The notes under the pieces: generated by a model
What the model saw: only the letters and a program-made list of their open reading frames with translations
Told to the model about the DNA's origin: nothing
Databases searched by the model: none
Translations under genes and position numbers: made by a program
Shown: positions 11,847 through 24,300 of the stretch, piece by piece
Position numbering within the stretch: position 1 is the stretch's first letter
Layout: the number at the start of each line of letters is the position of its first letter
From: Proteromonas lacertae
Taxonomy: Eukaryota; Sar; Bigyra; Opalinata; Proteromonadidae
Length of the DNA: 64,000 nt
Assembly (NCBI GenBank): GCA_002245135.1
Contig: NGBS01000011.1
Coordinates: forward strand, 106,213 to 170,212
Direction of reading: 5' to 3'

Positions 11847-14800
11847 ATGTATAGAAGAAAAATAAAAAATGTTAAAATAAAAATACCTGGTATTAATTTT
11901 AAACTCCGAGAGAAAATGTATAATGATTTAAGAAGTACATTAATACCACAAAAAATAAAAATAAATGAAATGAAAAATCCGAAAAGAAATTTAGTTCAAG
12001 AAATGAAAAATAAAATTAAATAAGCAGCTAATGCACAAGTTGCTTTATATGAAAATGGTAAATATTATGATCCTAAAAATTTAACTGGCTATAATAAAGG
12101 TTTTCCAACTGCACAAGGTATATTAGAGGAAGATGATATTGGTAATCCTATTCAGAATGCTAATCCTACACAAGATGATATTGTTAATCCAGGAAGAAAT
12201 CCTAAATATAATCGGCTGTTAAGTTTTTCAACTGATTCATCATCATCATCAACAACATCCTATCCTTCAACTACTAGAAGAAATTCTATAGCATCAAGAA
12301 TATCATCAAATTTAGAAAATTCAGAATATTATGATGATATAAGAACTAAAGCCAAAAAATTATGGGCTCATATGTTGGATGATGTTCAAAATAAAATTCA
12401 TGTAAGAGATAAATGGAATAACTTAATGGAAGGAATTTTAAGAAATGATAGAATAAATTCTAGAAATAAAGTACTAAATGAAGTATTAAATGAAGAAAAA
12501 GAGAATTTTGATTCTGTTTCATCATCAGAAACTAATTATGCTTCTAAATTATTAAATGAAGAACCAATTGTAAGAGATGAATATATAACGTATATATTGA
12601 GATATCTTAAATTTAATCCAAATGAATGGAATGAATATATAGATTTAGTATTTCCAAATCCTGATAATATTAGTGATGAAGATTATGAGAGAATTAATAA
12701 TAGTAATGATGCAAAAATGAATTTAATAAAGTTATTATATTTATATCTACCAACTATTGGTATGAGTATGAATAAGAATGTAATTGAAATTGATCAATTA
12801 AAAATAGATGAATTAAGAATTGGTGATATTATTGATCGAAATATTGATATATTACTAGAAAATTGTGGATTAGATTATTATAGTAAACAAATTAAGATAT
12901 TATAGAAAGTTATAGTCCTGATACAATTTCACGTAGATCATCTATTAGATCTTCTATTAAATCATATAATGATTTACCACCACCCTCTGCTCCTAATACA
13001 CCATCACCTCATAAACCTTCTATATTTTCTCCTGTAAAAAAAGATTCATCAACTGGTTTTAGACCTAGTGATTTACAGGTTGATGGAGTAAATAGTGAAC
13101 AAGCACAGATAAATTCACCAGGTGGATTTCCATTATACAATAATGAATTAGTTGATTATTCATCTAATCCAATTAAAGTATCTAATAAAAGTATTACATC
13201 TACTGATCCTATTATGGGTTATCAAAGTAATGAAATAATTAATATTGAAGAAAATGAAGATAATGCAAAAGAAAATGATGATGAATCAACAGCAGTTAAT
13301 CTTGCTAGATTAGAAATTGCTGAATTGAACACTAGATTAATAGAAATAACTAATGATAGAAATGAGATACAACAACAATATGATGAAATAAAAAATAAAT
13401 ATGAGAATACTATTGTAGAATATAATGAAAAACTATCTAATGAAAAACATAAAATATCATTTGAATATTTTAATAAATTAACAGAATTCAGAAATAAAAT
13501 ACAAGAATTAGAACAAAAATTAGGAGAAAAAGAAAACTTATTAGAATATAATCAACAAGAACCTCATCTTAGAGCAATGTATGATGTTTATAAAAGAAAT
13601 TTAGCAGAATATATGGAGGAAAATAAAAAATTACAAGATATGATAAAAGATTAAGAAGCTAATAACACTGAAATAATGAATCAATTTTGGAATATCAATA
13701 ATAAATATCGTGAAGTTGATGAAAAATACAATCAATTATCTGACATTTATGAAAAATTGGTGAGTTAAAATAAAGATTTACAAACAGCTAATGATCATTT
13801 GAATGAACAACTTATTGAAGCACATGAAGAATTTAGTTTATTACAAGAACAAGTTGTAGAATATAAAATTGGACTAATGATGGATATGAAATTGCATTAA
13901 AGAATACATTTGGAATTCAATCAATTAGAGTATACAATTCAAATGGAGTTAATTTATTCTATGTGTCTGATGATAATTACAGTGATTATATTGACTTTAT
14001 GAGATTACTAACTAGATCACAAACAACTGAAATAAACAATGATCATAAATATTTTGATGGATGTGAGTTGGAATATAATGATGATCTACATAAATACATT
14101 GTTACTGATTATCATACATTGAATAATACAGATGATAACATATCATATGAACAAATGCTATGGTATGATGGAAAAGAAACAGTTAGAGTAAAATTATTTT
14201 TCAAAAGTGATATTTGTTTCATTGAAAAAATAAAAATCGAAATTAAATTCATGAATATCAAACACTTTACATATGGATATTTAAGATGTAGAAATAGTTA
14301 TACTAATCCAATAAATGGTTTTGATGTAAGTGTTTGATATTATGGCTTGTTATAATCAAGATACAGCTTGTAATGAAAATACAATCAATTATTGTTGTAC
14401 ACATGAAATAGATATTAATGATTTTCATGTAAACTCTAACAATACAACTACGTCACAAACTGATTATTTAAATTATCAATTTCAAATAAATTCAAGTTAT
14501 GGACCTTATTTGAAATTTGTTTTATATCGTAATCTTTATCCTACAGGTTTTCCTATTATATGGTCAGAAGGATCTAATTTTAGATGGATGATTAATGATT
14601 TTCCTTGGACTGTTGATTATGTTAGAGTTGATCCACAATATGAAAGTTTTCAGAAATTAACTAAAAGATTAAAGAATTGTTATTATAATAATAACAGAGA
14701 AGATTTATTTATTGAAAATTTCTTTGAATTATTAGATTTCAGTAATGAGAGTTTAATTAATATGTCTAGTAGAAGTGGAAGACCATTAGATTCTGAATTG

Positions 14801-14911
14801 AAATTAACTTTTGAAGCACATAATAATACATGGAGTTTCATGCCTAAAAATTCAAGTTTATTGTTAAAAATAGGAAGACAAGGTATTGAAGCAATTATAT
14901 ATAAAAAATAA
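11847..14911 (+). pseudogene. Long fiber-like structural gene, broken by stops and frameshifts
   Basis: About 1,000 codons read as one protein when interruptions are ignored. In order: a basic N-terminus, a Ser-rich segment, a helical region, a Pro/Ser linker (SAPNTPSPHKPS), a coiled coil at about 13290-13860, and a Cys- and aromatic-rich globular C-terminus (13880-14911). Breaks are TAA at 12021, 13652 and 13766, a frameshift at about 12903, one at about 13880 and one at about 14335. A coiled-coil stalk with a globular end recalls viral attachment fibers, and the packaging ATPase fragment follows directly. That role is inference. The many lesions indicate a dead copy, unless stop readthrough occurs. 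Confidence 0.5.
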
Positions 14912-15021
14912 ATATTAACAATTAATTAAAAAAATTTGAATTAATCTTTATTATAAAATTTCTTCTACTATTTGTTGTTTTTTTCTCTATAAATTTTTCA
15001 TATTATTATTATTATTATTAT

Positions 15022-15303
15022 ATGATAAAATTAAAAAGAAACAATAATGTTGATATTAATCAGTTGGTTGATAAATCATTAAAGAAAAAGAAACGAGCAG
15101 TCAATAACAAATACAAAGATAGAGAGATATTAGGATTTGATTTCTTCCCAGAACCATTTTGTAATGTGTTTTTACTAGCTAAGAAAAACAGTGGTAAAAC
15201 AACAGTATATTTCTTTGTTTCAACATTTGATACAGATATTATTTATCAAGAAATTAAAGAAACATTGGATAAATATGATATAGAGTATGATAATAATGAA
15301 TAA
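15022..15303 (+). pseudogene. Truncated A32-like genome-packaging ATPase of a Maverick
   Basis: A 93-residue frame carries LGFDFFPEPFCNVFLLAKKN followed by SGKTT, the Walker A context of the FtsK/HerA-type packaging ATPases of Mavericks and large DNA viruses. It then continues with FVSTFDTDIIYQEIKETLDK, as expected after a shortened beta strand. The chain ends long before Walker B, where a full protein would have more than 200 residues. It is preceded by an (ATT)n run at about 15001-15020. It marks the block from 6.5 to 15.3 kb as Maverick/Polinton-derived. Confidence 0.6.
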
Positions 15304-15406
15304 TAAAGGGAAATGAGTACAATTTGAAACCCCTATATTTTTGGGTTTTTGTATTCGAAACCCTATATGGTTTTTTTATTCGTTACTTTTTGTTTTCGAA
15401 AATATA

Positions 15407-15478
15407 GTCGTTATGCTTCAAATCTAATTTGCAAAAAATACTCAATTATGTTATTATGCATTGAAAACATCACCAATC
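15407..15478 (+). repeat. 72-bp direct repeat flanking two-gene module, left copy
   Basis: Begins GTCGTTATGCTTCAAATC and ends ACATCACCAATC. It is repeated in the same orientation at 17167-17238 with few differences. The pair brackets the divergent genes at 15534-17096. Confidence 0.75.
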
Positions 15479-15533
15479 ATTTTTTTATTATGCATATACA
15501 CACCCCCAACACATAGATAATTGATTGAGTTGA

Positions 15534-16098
15534 TTAGTCAAAAACATTAGATCTAATGATTAGTGATTCTTCTTCAGCTTCTTTAATGACTTCACTCCGT
15601 CTATTTCTGTAGAACTCTATTTTCGGTGGATTGACTGATGAAGGGAAATTGTAGTAAATATTTATACATTGACCTACTACATTTTGATGCTTGAAAATAT
15701 CATCAACAAGGAATGCATGGAGCTTACTTCTGACTGATGCTGTCTGGTCTCCATAAAATTTCATCACATCATGCCATTTGCAACCATTATCTCTAATGAA
15801 CTCCAATTTTCTCTGAAATGTTAATCTTCTGGTGTATAGCAACATCTCTGAACTGAAGCTGAGAGTACCGTTTGCTGTCGTGTACATTGCATCTAATTTG
15901 ATAATACATTCATCCAAATAGTTCTGAAATAACTCTTGTTGCTTAATAGCCATCGACTTGTATACATCTACTACCTTTAGTTATAAATGGTTGAATGATT
16001 GATCTAATGTCTCTTACTTTCTTAATTAGGTCTGGGACAACTATCATCTTAAAATCACTATAGTATAACTCATCATAGGATCTGAGACGTTTAGACAT
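15534..16098 (-). CDS. Hypothetical protein of divergent module; one frameshift
   Basis: Coding starts at ATG 16098 (MSKRLRSYDELYYSDFKMIV) and continues to 15534, with a one-base frame change near 15950 where VDGY passes into KQQELFQNYLDEC. The total is about 188 residues, mostly helical, ending in a basic/acidic tail (FYRNRRSEVIKEAEEES). The codon and base composition is slightly less AT-rich than in the flanking Maverick genes. Immediately upstream of the start lies the motif TATATCCGTTTCA, also found before the opposite gene at 16274. No family recognised. The frameshift may be real or an assembly error. Confidence 0.5.
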
Positions 16099-16126
16099 GT
16101 TAATAATGAAAATTAGTAACAGAGAG

Positions 16127-16145
16127 TGAAACGGATATACTTTTT
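16127..16145 (-). promoter_or_regulatory. TATATCCGTTTCA promoter-like motif, minus gene
   Basis: On the minus strand AAAAAGTATATCCGTTTCA ends 29 bases before the ATG at 16098. It matches the motif at 16246-16263 in front of the divergent gene. Confidence 0.55.
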
Positions 16146-16245
16146 ATTTTCTTGAAACCTAATTGGATGACTCCTATACGTGTTCCAACATGATTGTTCA
16201 AAACATATATCTTTATCAACTAACCAGTTAATTGATACAAAATAT

Positions 16246-16263
16246 AAAAAAATATCCGTTTCA
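16246..16263 (+). promoter_or_regulatory. ATATCCGTTTCA promoter-like motif, plus gene
   Basis: AAAAAAATATCCGTTTCA ends 10 bases before the ATG at 16274. It is the same motif and orientation relative to the gene as at 16127-16145. Confidence 0.55.
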
Positions 16264-16273
16264 TATAGATATT

Positions 16274-17096
16274 ATGATTACTCCTAAAACTTACATATTA
16301 ATGGATTTATTAGTGGTACAGATCACAACAAGTGCCTGTACTATACTCATCATACCTCCTGAGACAAATAAGAAGCTTTTAGAAGAAAATGTCAAAATCA
16401 TGTTGTGTGGTCCAGACTATACTATCAATGAACCTCATTTACAAGTCAATGAGGATAAGAAGGAATGGAATGTGATATTTCCCCAGTGCTTTAGACCACA
16501 TGTTAGAACAAGTCTAGGTGATCCTTGGGTACAGAAGCATGTCAGCTGGGATGATTTTAGAGAAGATGTAGAGTATGAAGAATTCATGTGTAAGAAAATA
16601 TAAAATCAAAAAGGAGGATCATTTTGACATTCCGAAGATGGATCCAGGCATGGAAGAATTTGTATGCAATCCTATAGGAAACCATGTTGGAAATATAAAA
16701 GATGTGGTCTTTGACAGCAAAATTGGTTATATGGTTTACAAGTGTAAGAATGATAATTCAGCACCTCTATTCCAATTAACATATCCTGAAGATGATAAAA
16801 TCGAAGGAATACAATGCTACCTAAAGATATGTCCTGAAAGTAATAATTTTTTAATGGATAACAATGCAAGAATCACAATACTTGGACCTCAGTTTCATTT
16901 AAAGATTCCATTATTCCAGAGATGCAAAGAGCACAATTCCTATGAGATTATACTTCCAAGAGCTCCAGTTATCTTAGATACAACATTACCTTACAATTGG
17001 GTTCAACAGCATATCAAAATATGTTGGGAGCCTAGCAAAAGCCATTTGATTGAAGATTTAATTGCTAAAGGTATTATAGTGGATCCTTGTGCATAA
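16274..17096 (+). CDS. Hypothetical two-repeat protein of divergent module; one frameshift
   Basis: I place the start at ATG 16274 (MITPKTYILMDLLVV) because the promoter-like motif ends just before it; a longer frame upstream would overlap the motif. There is one frame change near 16595. The protein, about 270 residues, looks like a duplicated domain. The first half has VKIMLCGPDYTI, then WNVIFPQCFRP and DPWVQKHVSWDD. The second has ARITILGPQFHL, then YEIILPRAPV and YNWVQQHIKICWEP. Both are beta-rich. No known family. It sits between the 72-bp direct repeats with its divergent partner. Confidence 0.55.
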
Positions 17097-17109
17097 ACAT
17101 GAGAGAAGT

Positions 17110-17127
17110 AAAAATATATCCGTTTCA
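17110..17127 (+). promoter_or_regulatory. Third copy of the ATATCCGTTTCA motif
   Basis: AAAAATATATCCGTTTCA starts 14 bases after the stop of the 16274 gene. No gene follows it now, so it may have driven a lost gene or may mark the module's boundary. Confidence 0.4.
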
Positions 17128-17166
17128 GGATAAAAATATTTTTTGGGTTTATATATTTGAAATTTT

Positions 17167-17238
17167 GTCGTTATGCTTCAAATCTAATTTGCAAAAAATG
17201 CAAAATTATATTATTATCTATTGAAAACATCACCAATC
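17167..17238 (+). repeat. 72-bp direct repeat flanking two-gene module, right copy
   Basis: Direct repeat of 15407-15478, with the same start (GTCGTTATGCTTC) and end (CACCAATC). The distance between copies is 1760 bp. Confidence 0.75.
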
Positions 17239-17680
17239 TTTTCGTAATATTATGATGGACTCATATATGCCCTTAGTTTGACTTTCTATTATAATTCGAT
17301 ATCTAAATAGATTTCAAAATAAACTAAAAATATCGATACATATATCATGATTACCATATGGTGTGATATGACACCATATAGTGATAAAAAAACAAAACAA
17401 AAAAATAGAGTTCAAGCCAAATCACTTTTGTAACGAATCTATTTTTTCAATTATTAAAATTTCTTATAAGACGTATATTGCTTATCTATATAATGCTAAT
17501 TAATTATGTATATCATAAACACAACACCCTACACAAACACAATCAATCATTTGAACAAATTAGGATCAGAGATTAATAATGGAAGCGGACAGTACTCATC
17601 ATCATCATCTTCCTCTGTGCTCACATCTTCCATTTTTTTTGTTTGATTTCTTTCTTTGAATTGTTCTCTTCTTTTTGAAT
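17239..17680. other. Intergenic, no gene seen
   Basis: AT-rich, with a short CACCATATGG-type inverted motif near 17355 and a CATCATCATCAT run at 17599-17610. No supported feature. Confidence 0.5.
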
Positions 17681-18604
17681 TTAGGAGTAGTTGAAGTAGT
17701 GCACTTTCTTTTTGTAGATACTATTTTCAGCTAGGTTTTCAAACAATGATACTGAGATTCCTTCAAATATCTTTACCCATTGATTTAGGAATTTACATAT
17801 GTCATACGTAACTGCACTATCTAAACCAGTACTAACTTTATCTAATAACAATACTCTGGCTGGACCAGCTAATGCCTCACCTAATGTAACTCTTTTCTTT
17901 TCACCTCCACTAATACCTCGAATCATTTCATCACCTACTACTGTATTTTCGCAGATATTCAATCCCAACTTTTCTATCAACAGTTTGGTTTTATTACTCA
18001 CATCAAATTCTAATCTGTAATGGCCTATTTTTAATAAATTACCTTTACCATTCAAACAATGAACTGAAAAGTCTAATGTTTCTTTCACAGTCAAATTGCC
18101 TAATTGAATGTCATTTTGACCACAGAAACTACACAATTTCTTCCAGTTCAAACTCTCGATTGGCTTACCATCACATTTCACACTTCCTGTGTGTTTACTA
18201 AATGGAATATAACCTGCCAATGCCTTTAAGAACGATGTACTACCAGAAGAAGGAGGGCCAAATACCTAATTGCTTATAAGTATGTTTTATACTAATGTTG
18301 ATGAACCAGACTTGAAGTGATAAGTCACATCCTTAAGAACCACTTGATTTTTCTTACTTGATAAACCTAATCCATCCACTACTTGACTGTAAACTCCAGT
18401 AACAATGTTTGGAATATCATTATACTCTCTTTTCTTCTTCTTTACCTCATAGGTGTAGTTTTTAATAACAATATCAACTTTTGGCAAGTCTGATAAAAAT
18501 ATCTTTAACTCCCTTGCATATTTCACATACTCTGATTTTTCTATATTTTCGTCATCTGTTATACATACACTAACTGGTAGATGATTAACATTACTCATTA
18601 TCAA
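17681..18604 (-). pseudogene. ABCG/PDR-type transporter nucleotide-binding domain, degenerate and truncated
   Basis: Two exons (18293-18604 and 17681-18265) are joined across a 27-nt intron (18266-18292). The NBD is clear: VVLKDVTYHFKSGSST, then a P-loop, NLTVKETLDF, and the signature ISGGEKKRVTLGEALAGPARVLLLD. The Walker A lysine is missing: the loop reads GPPSSGSTSF where GKT/S is expected. The acidic residue after the Walker B aspartate is Lys (LLLDK) instead of Glu. After GLDSAVTYDI the chain leaves the family pattern and stops, with no H-loop and no membrane domain. It is therefore a remnant of a full or half ABCG transporter, not a working one. Confidence 0.75.
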
Positions 18605-19272
18605 TTCAGTTAATGTATTGGGTGTTTTTTATTTTACTATCTCCTGTATAATATATAGTTTAACATACATATAATTAATCACATTATTACTTTCTATTAT
18701 AATCACTTCATCCTGAAGGAAAAATAATAAAAATATTTTAGAGTTTTGTTGTAAAAATTATAATTCCCCTATATAATTCCAACATAAATGGCACAAACCA
18801 AATCCATTAGCAAAATCACTAAAACTAATTATACTCCAAAAATTATATTAGTAAACGTTTGAGAACTATGAATAAAGGTAATAAAGTACAAATATCCTGT
18901 AAATACACAAATATTCCATAACTACATTAGCTTATTGCACCTTTTTAGCTTAAATTTCAACATATGTACTTCCAAATTACCAATCTCAATTATTTAATAG
19001 TCTAATAGTGTATTACAAAATAATTTAGATGTTCCAATTCTCTAGGTTATAACATTGTGAATTAAGAATTGATTTAACTGCTTAAAATACGTCATGTTAT
19101 TTAAACGCTTTAAGGTTAAGTTTTTTTTCAATGTTAAATCTACTTTACCATTACTTCAATATTTCTTAATTTAAGAATTTTCTGAAAAATTCTCAAACTT
19201 ATGTTAGGTTTGAGTTGTTATAATTAAGCCTATTATTAAAATTATTGTATCTACCCTTAAAAAGTATAAAAA
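18605..19272. other. AT-rich interval, no gene seen
   Basis: Possible upstream exon sequence of the ABCG remnant lies just after 18604 (TPNTLTELI in frame). The rest shows no coding signal and no clear repeat. Confidence 0.5.
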
Positions 19273-21378
19273 TACTAATATATTTCACTCCATATGAAGA
19301 GATAGAATATAATGAAAATGTAGTATTTGAAATAAGTGGAATAAGTACTCAAACAGTAGAAATAAGAGGAAGAGGATCTCAATTACATTTAGAATTAGTA
19401 GATTTGAGAAAACAAGTAATCAATTTTGGTAAAGTAGAAGTGAATAGTGATAATAATAAGAGTATAGAAATAATCAATCGTAGTTTATACACTTACAATT
19501 TCGAAGTAGTAAATGAATCAAATGAAGGAATGTTTGGTGATATAAACTGTGTAAGTATAAGTCCAAAAGGTGAAATAACAATAAAACCAAAACAAATGAT
19601 TAGTTTAGATATAAATTTCCATCCAAATCAGAGATTATTAGCATTTGAGAATCATTACAATGTAAAAATCAATGGTGGTGAAGCATTATCATTCTTTACA
19701 GTAAAAGGCGCTTGTCAAGGTGTAGATGTAGTAATAGAAACCTCGTTATTGCAATTTGGAGCAGTGTGTTTAGGTTCATCAGTAACTCGAAAGACTTATT
19801 AAGTAATGAAGGTGATAAACGAACCAAATTCCGATGGAATGCAGGTCAATTTGCTCCAAATTTCTCCATAATTCCAGTGGAAGGTACTTTACTACCAAAT
19901 ATTCCAATGTCATTAAATATAACGTTTACTCCTCAGAATTTGAGTAATGATATTCGATGTGATAATTTGATTTGTGATATAGAAGGAGCAAGTGAACCAT
20001 TGAGATTGACATTATCAGGTTCTTGTGTAGGTCAACCAGAAGCAGGTGATAAAGAATTGAGATTTGAATGTGAAGTTCGAAAAGAGAATAGTCAAATAAT
20101 CAAATTAAGTAATCCAACAAATGATGGTTGGTTTTTACATCCAACGATTCAAAATGAAGTATTTAGTGGAAATCCTTCAGTAACAGTTCCAGCGAAAGGT
20201 ACAGTAGATTATACTGTAATATTCAAACCAACAACTTATAATGGTGATGGAACAAAATTAGATTTATCAGCCAATGCCAGTCGACCTCCATCTGAAGCAG
20301 GAAATCGAAAAGATGGTAAAGGAAAGAAAGGAAAGAAAGAGACAAATGCAGGATTTAATTGGAATAATCCTCATAAAGGAAGTTTATTTATATCTTTACC
20401 TGATGGAAATACAGTGAATTATAATTTATTAGGAGCTTGTTCTTTACCTCAACCAATGGAAATTCCTTCAAATATTGAATTAGAAACAACATGTAAGAAA
20501 TCTTTTGTAATATCCTTACCAGTATATAATTGGATGAAAACAGCTCAAAGATTCAAAGTAGAACTTGGTGATTTACCAAATAATTCAACATTTATAAAAG
20601 TTCCAAATGTAATAAACATTCCAGCTTTAGCTTCAAGAGAATGTCAATTGAATTTCTTAGCTTATAAACCAGGTGCAACAGAAATAATGTTAAGATTTAT
20701 CTGTGAAGAGAGTGGTGAATATTGTTTCTATCAATTCACCATCAATGCAACAAATGCTGATATAATGAATAGTTATGAATTAGTAACTCATGTTCGACAA
20801 GTAGCAAAACAAACAATAACAATCCATTTTATAAAACCTCCAATCCTTGTGTTCGATTATCAGTAAGTAAAGAATTAAGTGGTCATAAAGATGGAAGTTA
20901 TTCAATCGAATATCGACCATTATTAGCAGGTGAAAGTGAATGTGATGTGTCAATAATAACAAACAAATCAGGTGAATTTAACTACAAATTGAAACTAAAA
21001 GCATTAGAAAGTGGTTATGAAAGAGGATATAATATGTCATGTGGTTTAGGTGGTAAGATAGTAGAAGAAATCAAATTCACGAGTTATTGTCCAGCAAATA
21101 CTGAATATAAATGTACAATCGAAGGATGTAAAGATTTTACAGTAGAGAATGTAGTGAAAGTAAATGGTTCAACAACTTGGGATGGAATTGCATCAATCGC
21201 CAAAGTGAGTTATGAACCATGTCAAATAGGTGATGTAAAAGCGATATTAAAAATCGATTCTCCTCAAGGTGGTTTATATAAATATCAATTATTTGGAAAA
21301 TGTTTATCACCTCAACCATTAGGTCCATATACAGTAGGAAAAGGCAAACAGATCAGTGTTCCATTTAAGAATATCTTT
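19273..21378 (+). pseudogene. HYDIN: HYDIN C-terminal fragment, frame-broken, cut at 3' end
   Basis: Coding resembles the last quarter of HYDIN, a very large ASH/MSP-repeat protein of the ciliary central pair. It starts at YFTPYEEIEYNENVVFEI, runs through FGKVEVNSDNNKSIEIINRS, LQFGAVCLGSSVTRK, NEGDKRTKFRWN and FSIIPVEG, and ends at GPYTVGKGKQISVPFKNIF. A Lys/Gly linker lies at about 20295-20345. The frame slips near 19801, and gaps around 20860-20940 need a junction or another slip. At about 21378 HYDIN stops abruptly, roughly one domain before its usual end, and antisense capsid-like sequence begins. It is an incomplete gene copy, cut by mobile DNA or rearrangement. Confidence 0.75.
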
Positions 21379-24300
21379 TCCATTACCTATTCCAAAGTAA
21401 CTCATAGCTTCGCTGAGTTGTTTTGCTTGATCTAAATTACTCACTGCTCTACCAAAATTAGTGAGTGAACTTGGAATTGTTTGCTGTGAACGTTTCACGT
21501 AGTTATCCATTTTGATTGCATTCTTGTGTTGATATGGTGTTGGTTTTAACCAGTTTAATAAACCACCTGCATCTAGCAAACCAAAACAAGCAGTCAATGC
21601 ACTGAATACTGTTCCTATACCTGCAACAGTTTGTAATGTACCTGTTGGATCAGCTGCAACAGCAGTTTTTGCCATTGATGGCATAGCTTTTGATAATTCA
21701 CTAATACCTTTAACTGCTGCTGCAGCAGTTGTTGCATCACCTCCATTTGCAGCTGCAGCTACAGTTGCTGCTGTTTTTAATGTATCACCTACATTTTTTG
21801 CATCTATATTTCCAATATTAGAAAATTTGTAGAAGAATGGAACTAATTGAAACAAGTATCGAACATATGGATGAGTATTGAACATAAATGAAACACCAAA
21901 GTTATACAACAAGTCTACAGGTAACCATGATTTTTGAATTGCTTCAGGTAACATTGACTTAACTTTTTCTGAATTACCATAATACAAGTCAGTGATAGCA
22001 GGTAATCTACCACCTGACAGCATACGAATTATTTCATAGTAGTCGAAAATGAAGTACCACATTACATACAAGAACCCTGATGTTGGTAGTTTAGATTTTT
22101 TCCATAACCAATAAGCCAAACATGTCATTACTATTGCACGAACATATTTCATTGCATGATCTACTTCAAACATTTGAGGAGTAACTCCACCAACCAAATA
22201 TGATTTCATTGTATAGTATATTTGTGGAAATATCCTAAATACATTCTCTACACACAGGAACAAATTACCAGCAAAACCCATAAAATCAGATTCACGTAAT
22301 GAATCGAGTGCTTTTTGAAATTGTGAATTTTCAAATTGTGCCCATGAACTACAAGCAGTTTTCACTAAACCAATAGCTATTTCATATTTTGTCTATTATC
22401 TGCATTCACCCACTCTTGAGGAAGTGAGTGACCTAACTTCTCTCTGTTATAATCAAAGTTAATGAAATCTCTACTATTTTGTGATGCTATTTCATTCAGC
22501 TCTCTATATTTATCTTCATTAATTAATGTACACTGTCCTTCACCCATATCTATAGCACTATTCACTAGTTCTTGATTTTTTGGATCTAATGCCCATCTAT
22601 AAAATTTTGATCTTTCTAATATCTCTTGATCATCCATATATCTTTGTGCCTTTTGATTATTCAATGCAATATATTCTTTTACTTTTTCAGCTCGATTCGG
22701 ATCAAAATTATATGGATCTGAATATTGATTGATCTTACTTACTCCATCAACTAATTCATTTTGCAAATACTCCTGTTGTAGTAATAGTTTGTTATAATAT
22801 TCTATTGCATCTTTATCATTACCTGTTAATTTATCCCAAGTTGAGGTCAACCAATCTTGTCTATAATTTTTATAGGCTGCTAATTGAGGATTCTGTTCTA
22901 TAATCTCTTGTAATGATTTATAATTTTGTAATTTAGGAAATTTTTGTAACAAAGGATCTGTAACTCTATTCATTCCATTATCATATGCCTGAACATCTGC
23001 TTCTGTAACATATTCAGGCCAATTCAAAAGATAGCTTCTTGGATTAGATGTATCTAATACTGCTAATGGGAATGTTCCTCTTAAATGTCCTTTTTTATGT
23101 TCACGATCTAGCATATCATAAAAATTAATATGATAATTGTTAGGCAACATTGAAGCATAATTATTAGTTAAAGCATATTGAACTAAATAATTTATCATAA
23201 TTCCAATTATAATCATATCCTACAGTTTCTTTTGGTATATATGGTTGAATATATTCTGGTATTTGACTTGGCTGTAATTGTGATGTTCCATTATAAGCAG
23301 CACTAGCAGCATCATACATTTGTTGTCTTGGATTAGTAATAATGACATGCTCATTAGGACCAACACTTTGACCCACTCTTAATGGTATAATACCACTATT
23401 ACCACCTAATTTCTTAGTAGCCAAGAGATGCCTCCGTGGGATACTCTCTAATTTGAGTTTATTTCTTCTGTGATGTTTCTTATGTTTGAAATGAACATGT
23501 TTTCTTCTACCTGAACCTGTCTTTGGATATCCATCTAAAGACATACCAAAGATACCATAATTTACTTTAGGCCATAAATGATATTCACTACCCATACCAT
23601 TAATTAAATTACACACATCTGATCGTGCTTCTGGAACACTACGACCACATTGATATTTGAAATAATGTAAGTAATCTGCCAATTGATCTATTGTTCCACC
23701 ATAGCTGGAATACTTTGATATAATATCTAATGGCAATCCTACATTTTTACATACATTTTCTAAATCTTGTTTTGTATTATTCATAACCATTTGCTTAGCT
23801 GAATCATAATCATATTGATTAATCAAAAATGGTTGTAATTTTTCCATAATAGCATCAACATTATATCTTTGTTGTATTGGTTGTGTGTTATTTTGGAATG
23901 ATGACTGGGCTGTTGCCGCCGTGGCGGCAGCAGCACCTGCCATCATTCCGGCGTAACTTGCAGCATTTGAACTTTGATTATTATAACCTGCACCAGTTGC
24001 AGGTATTGAAGTTGTATTATTATAACTGGCGCCAGTTGTAGGTATTGAAGTTGTATTATCATAACTGGGAGCAGTTGTAACATTCGATGCTTGAATATTT
24101 GAAGTGGCCGGCGCACTCGTCGAATTTGTTGTTGAAGGAGTAGCACCAAATATACCTCTGAACCAATTGTATATATTACTTAGTGATGTAGTAAAGAAAC
24201 CCATTATACTATCTAACTTAGAATGAATCCATTGTGACATATCCATTGGAGGAACTTGTTTCCAACGATTATATACCAAACTGACAAAATTAGGAGTTAA

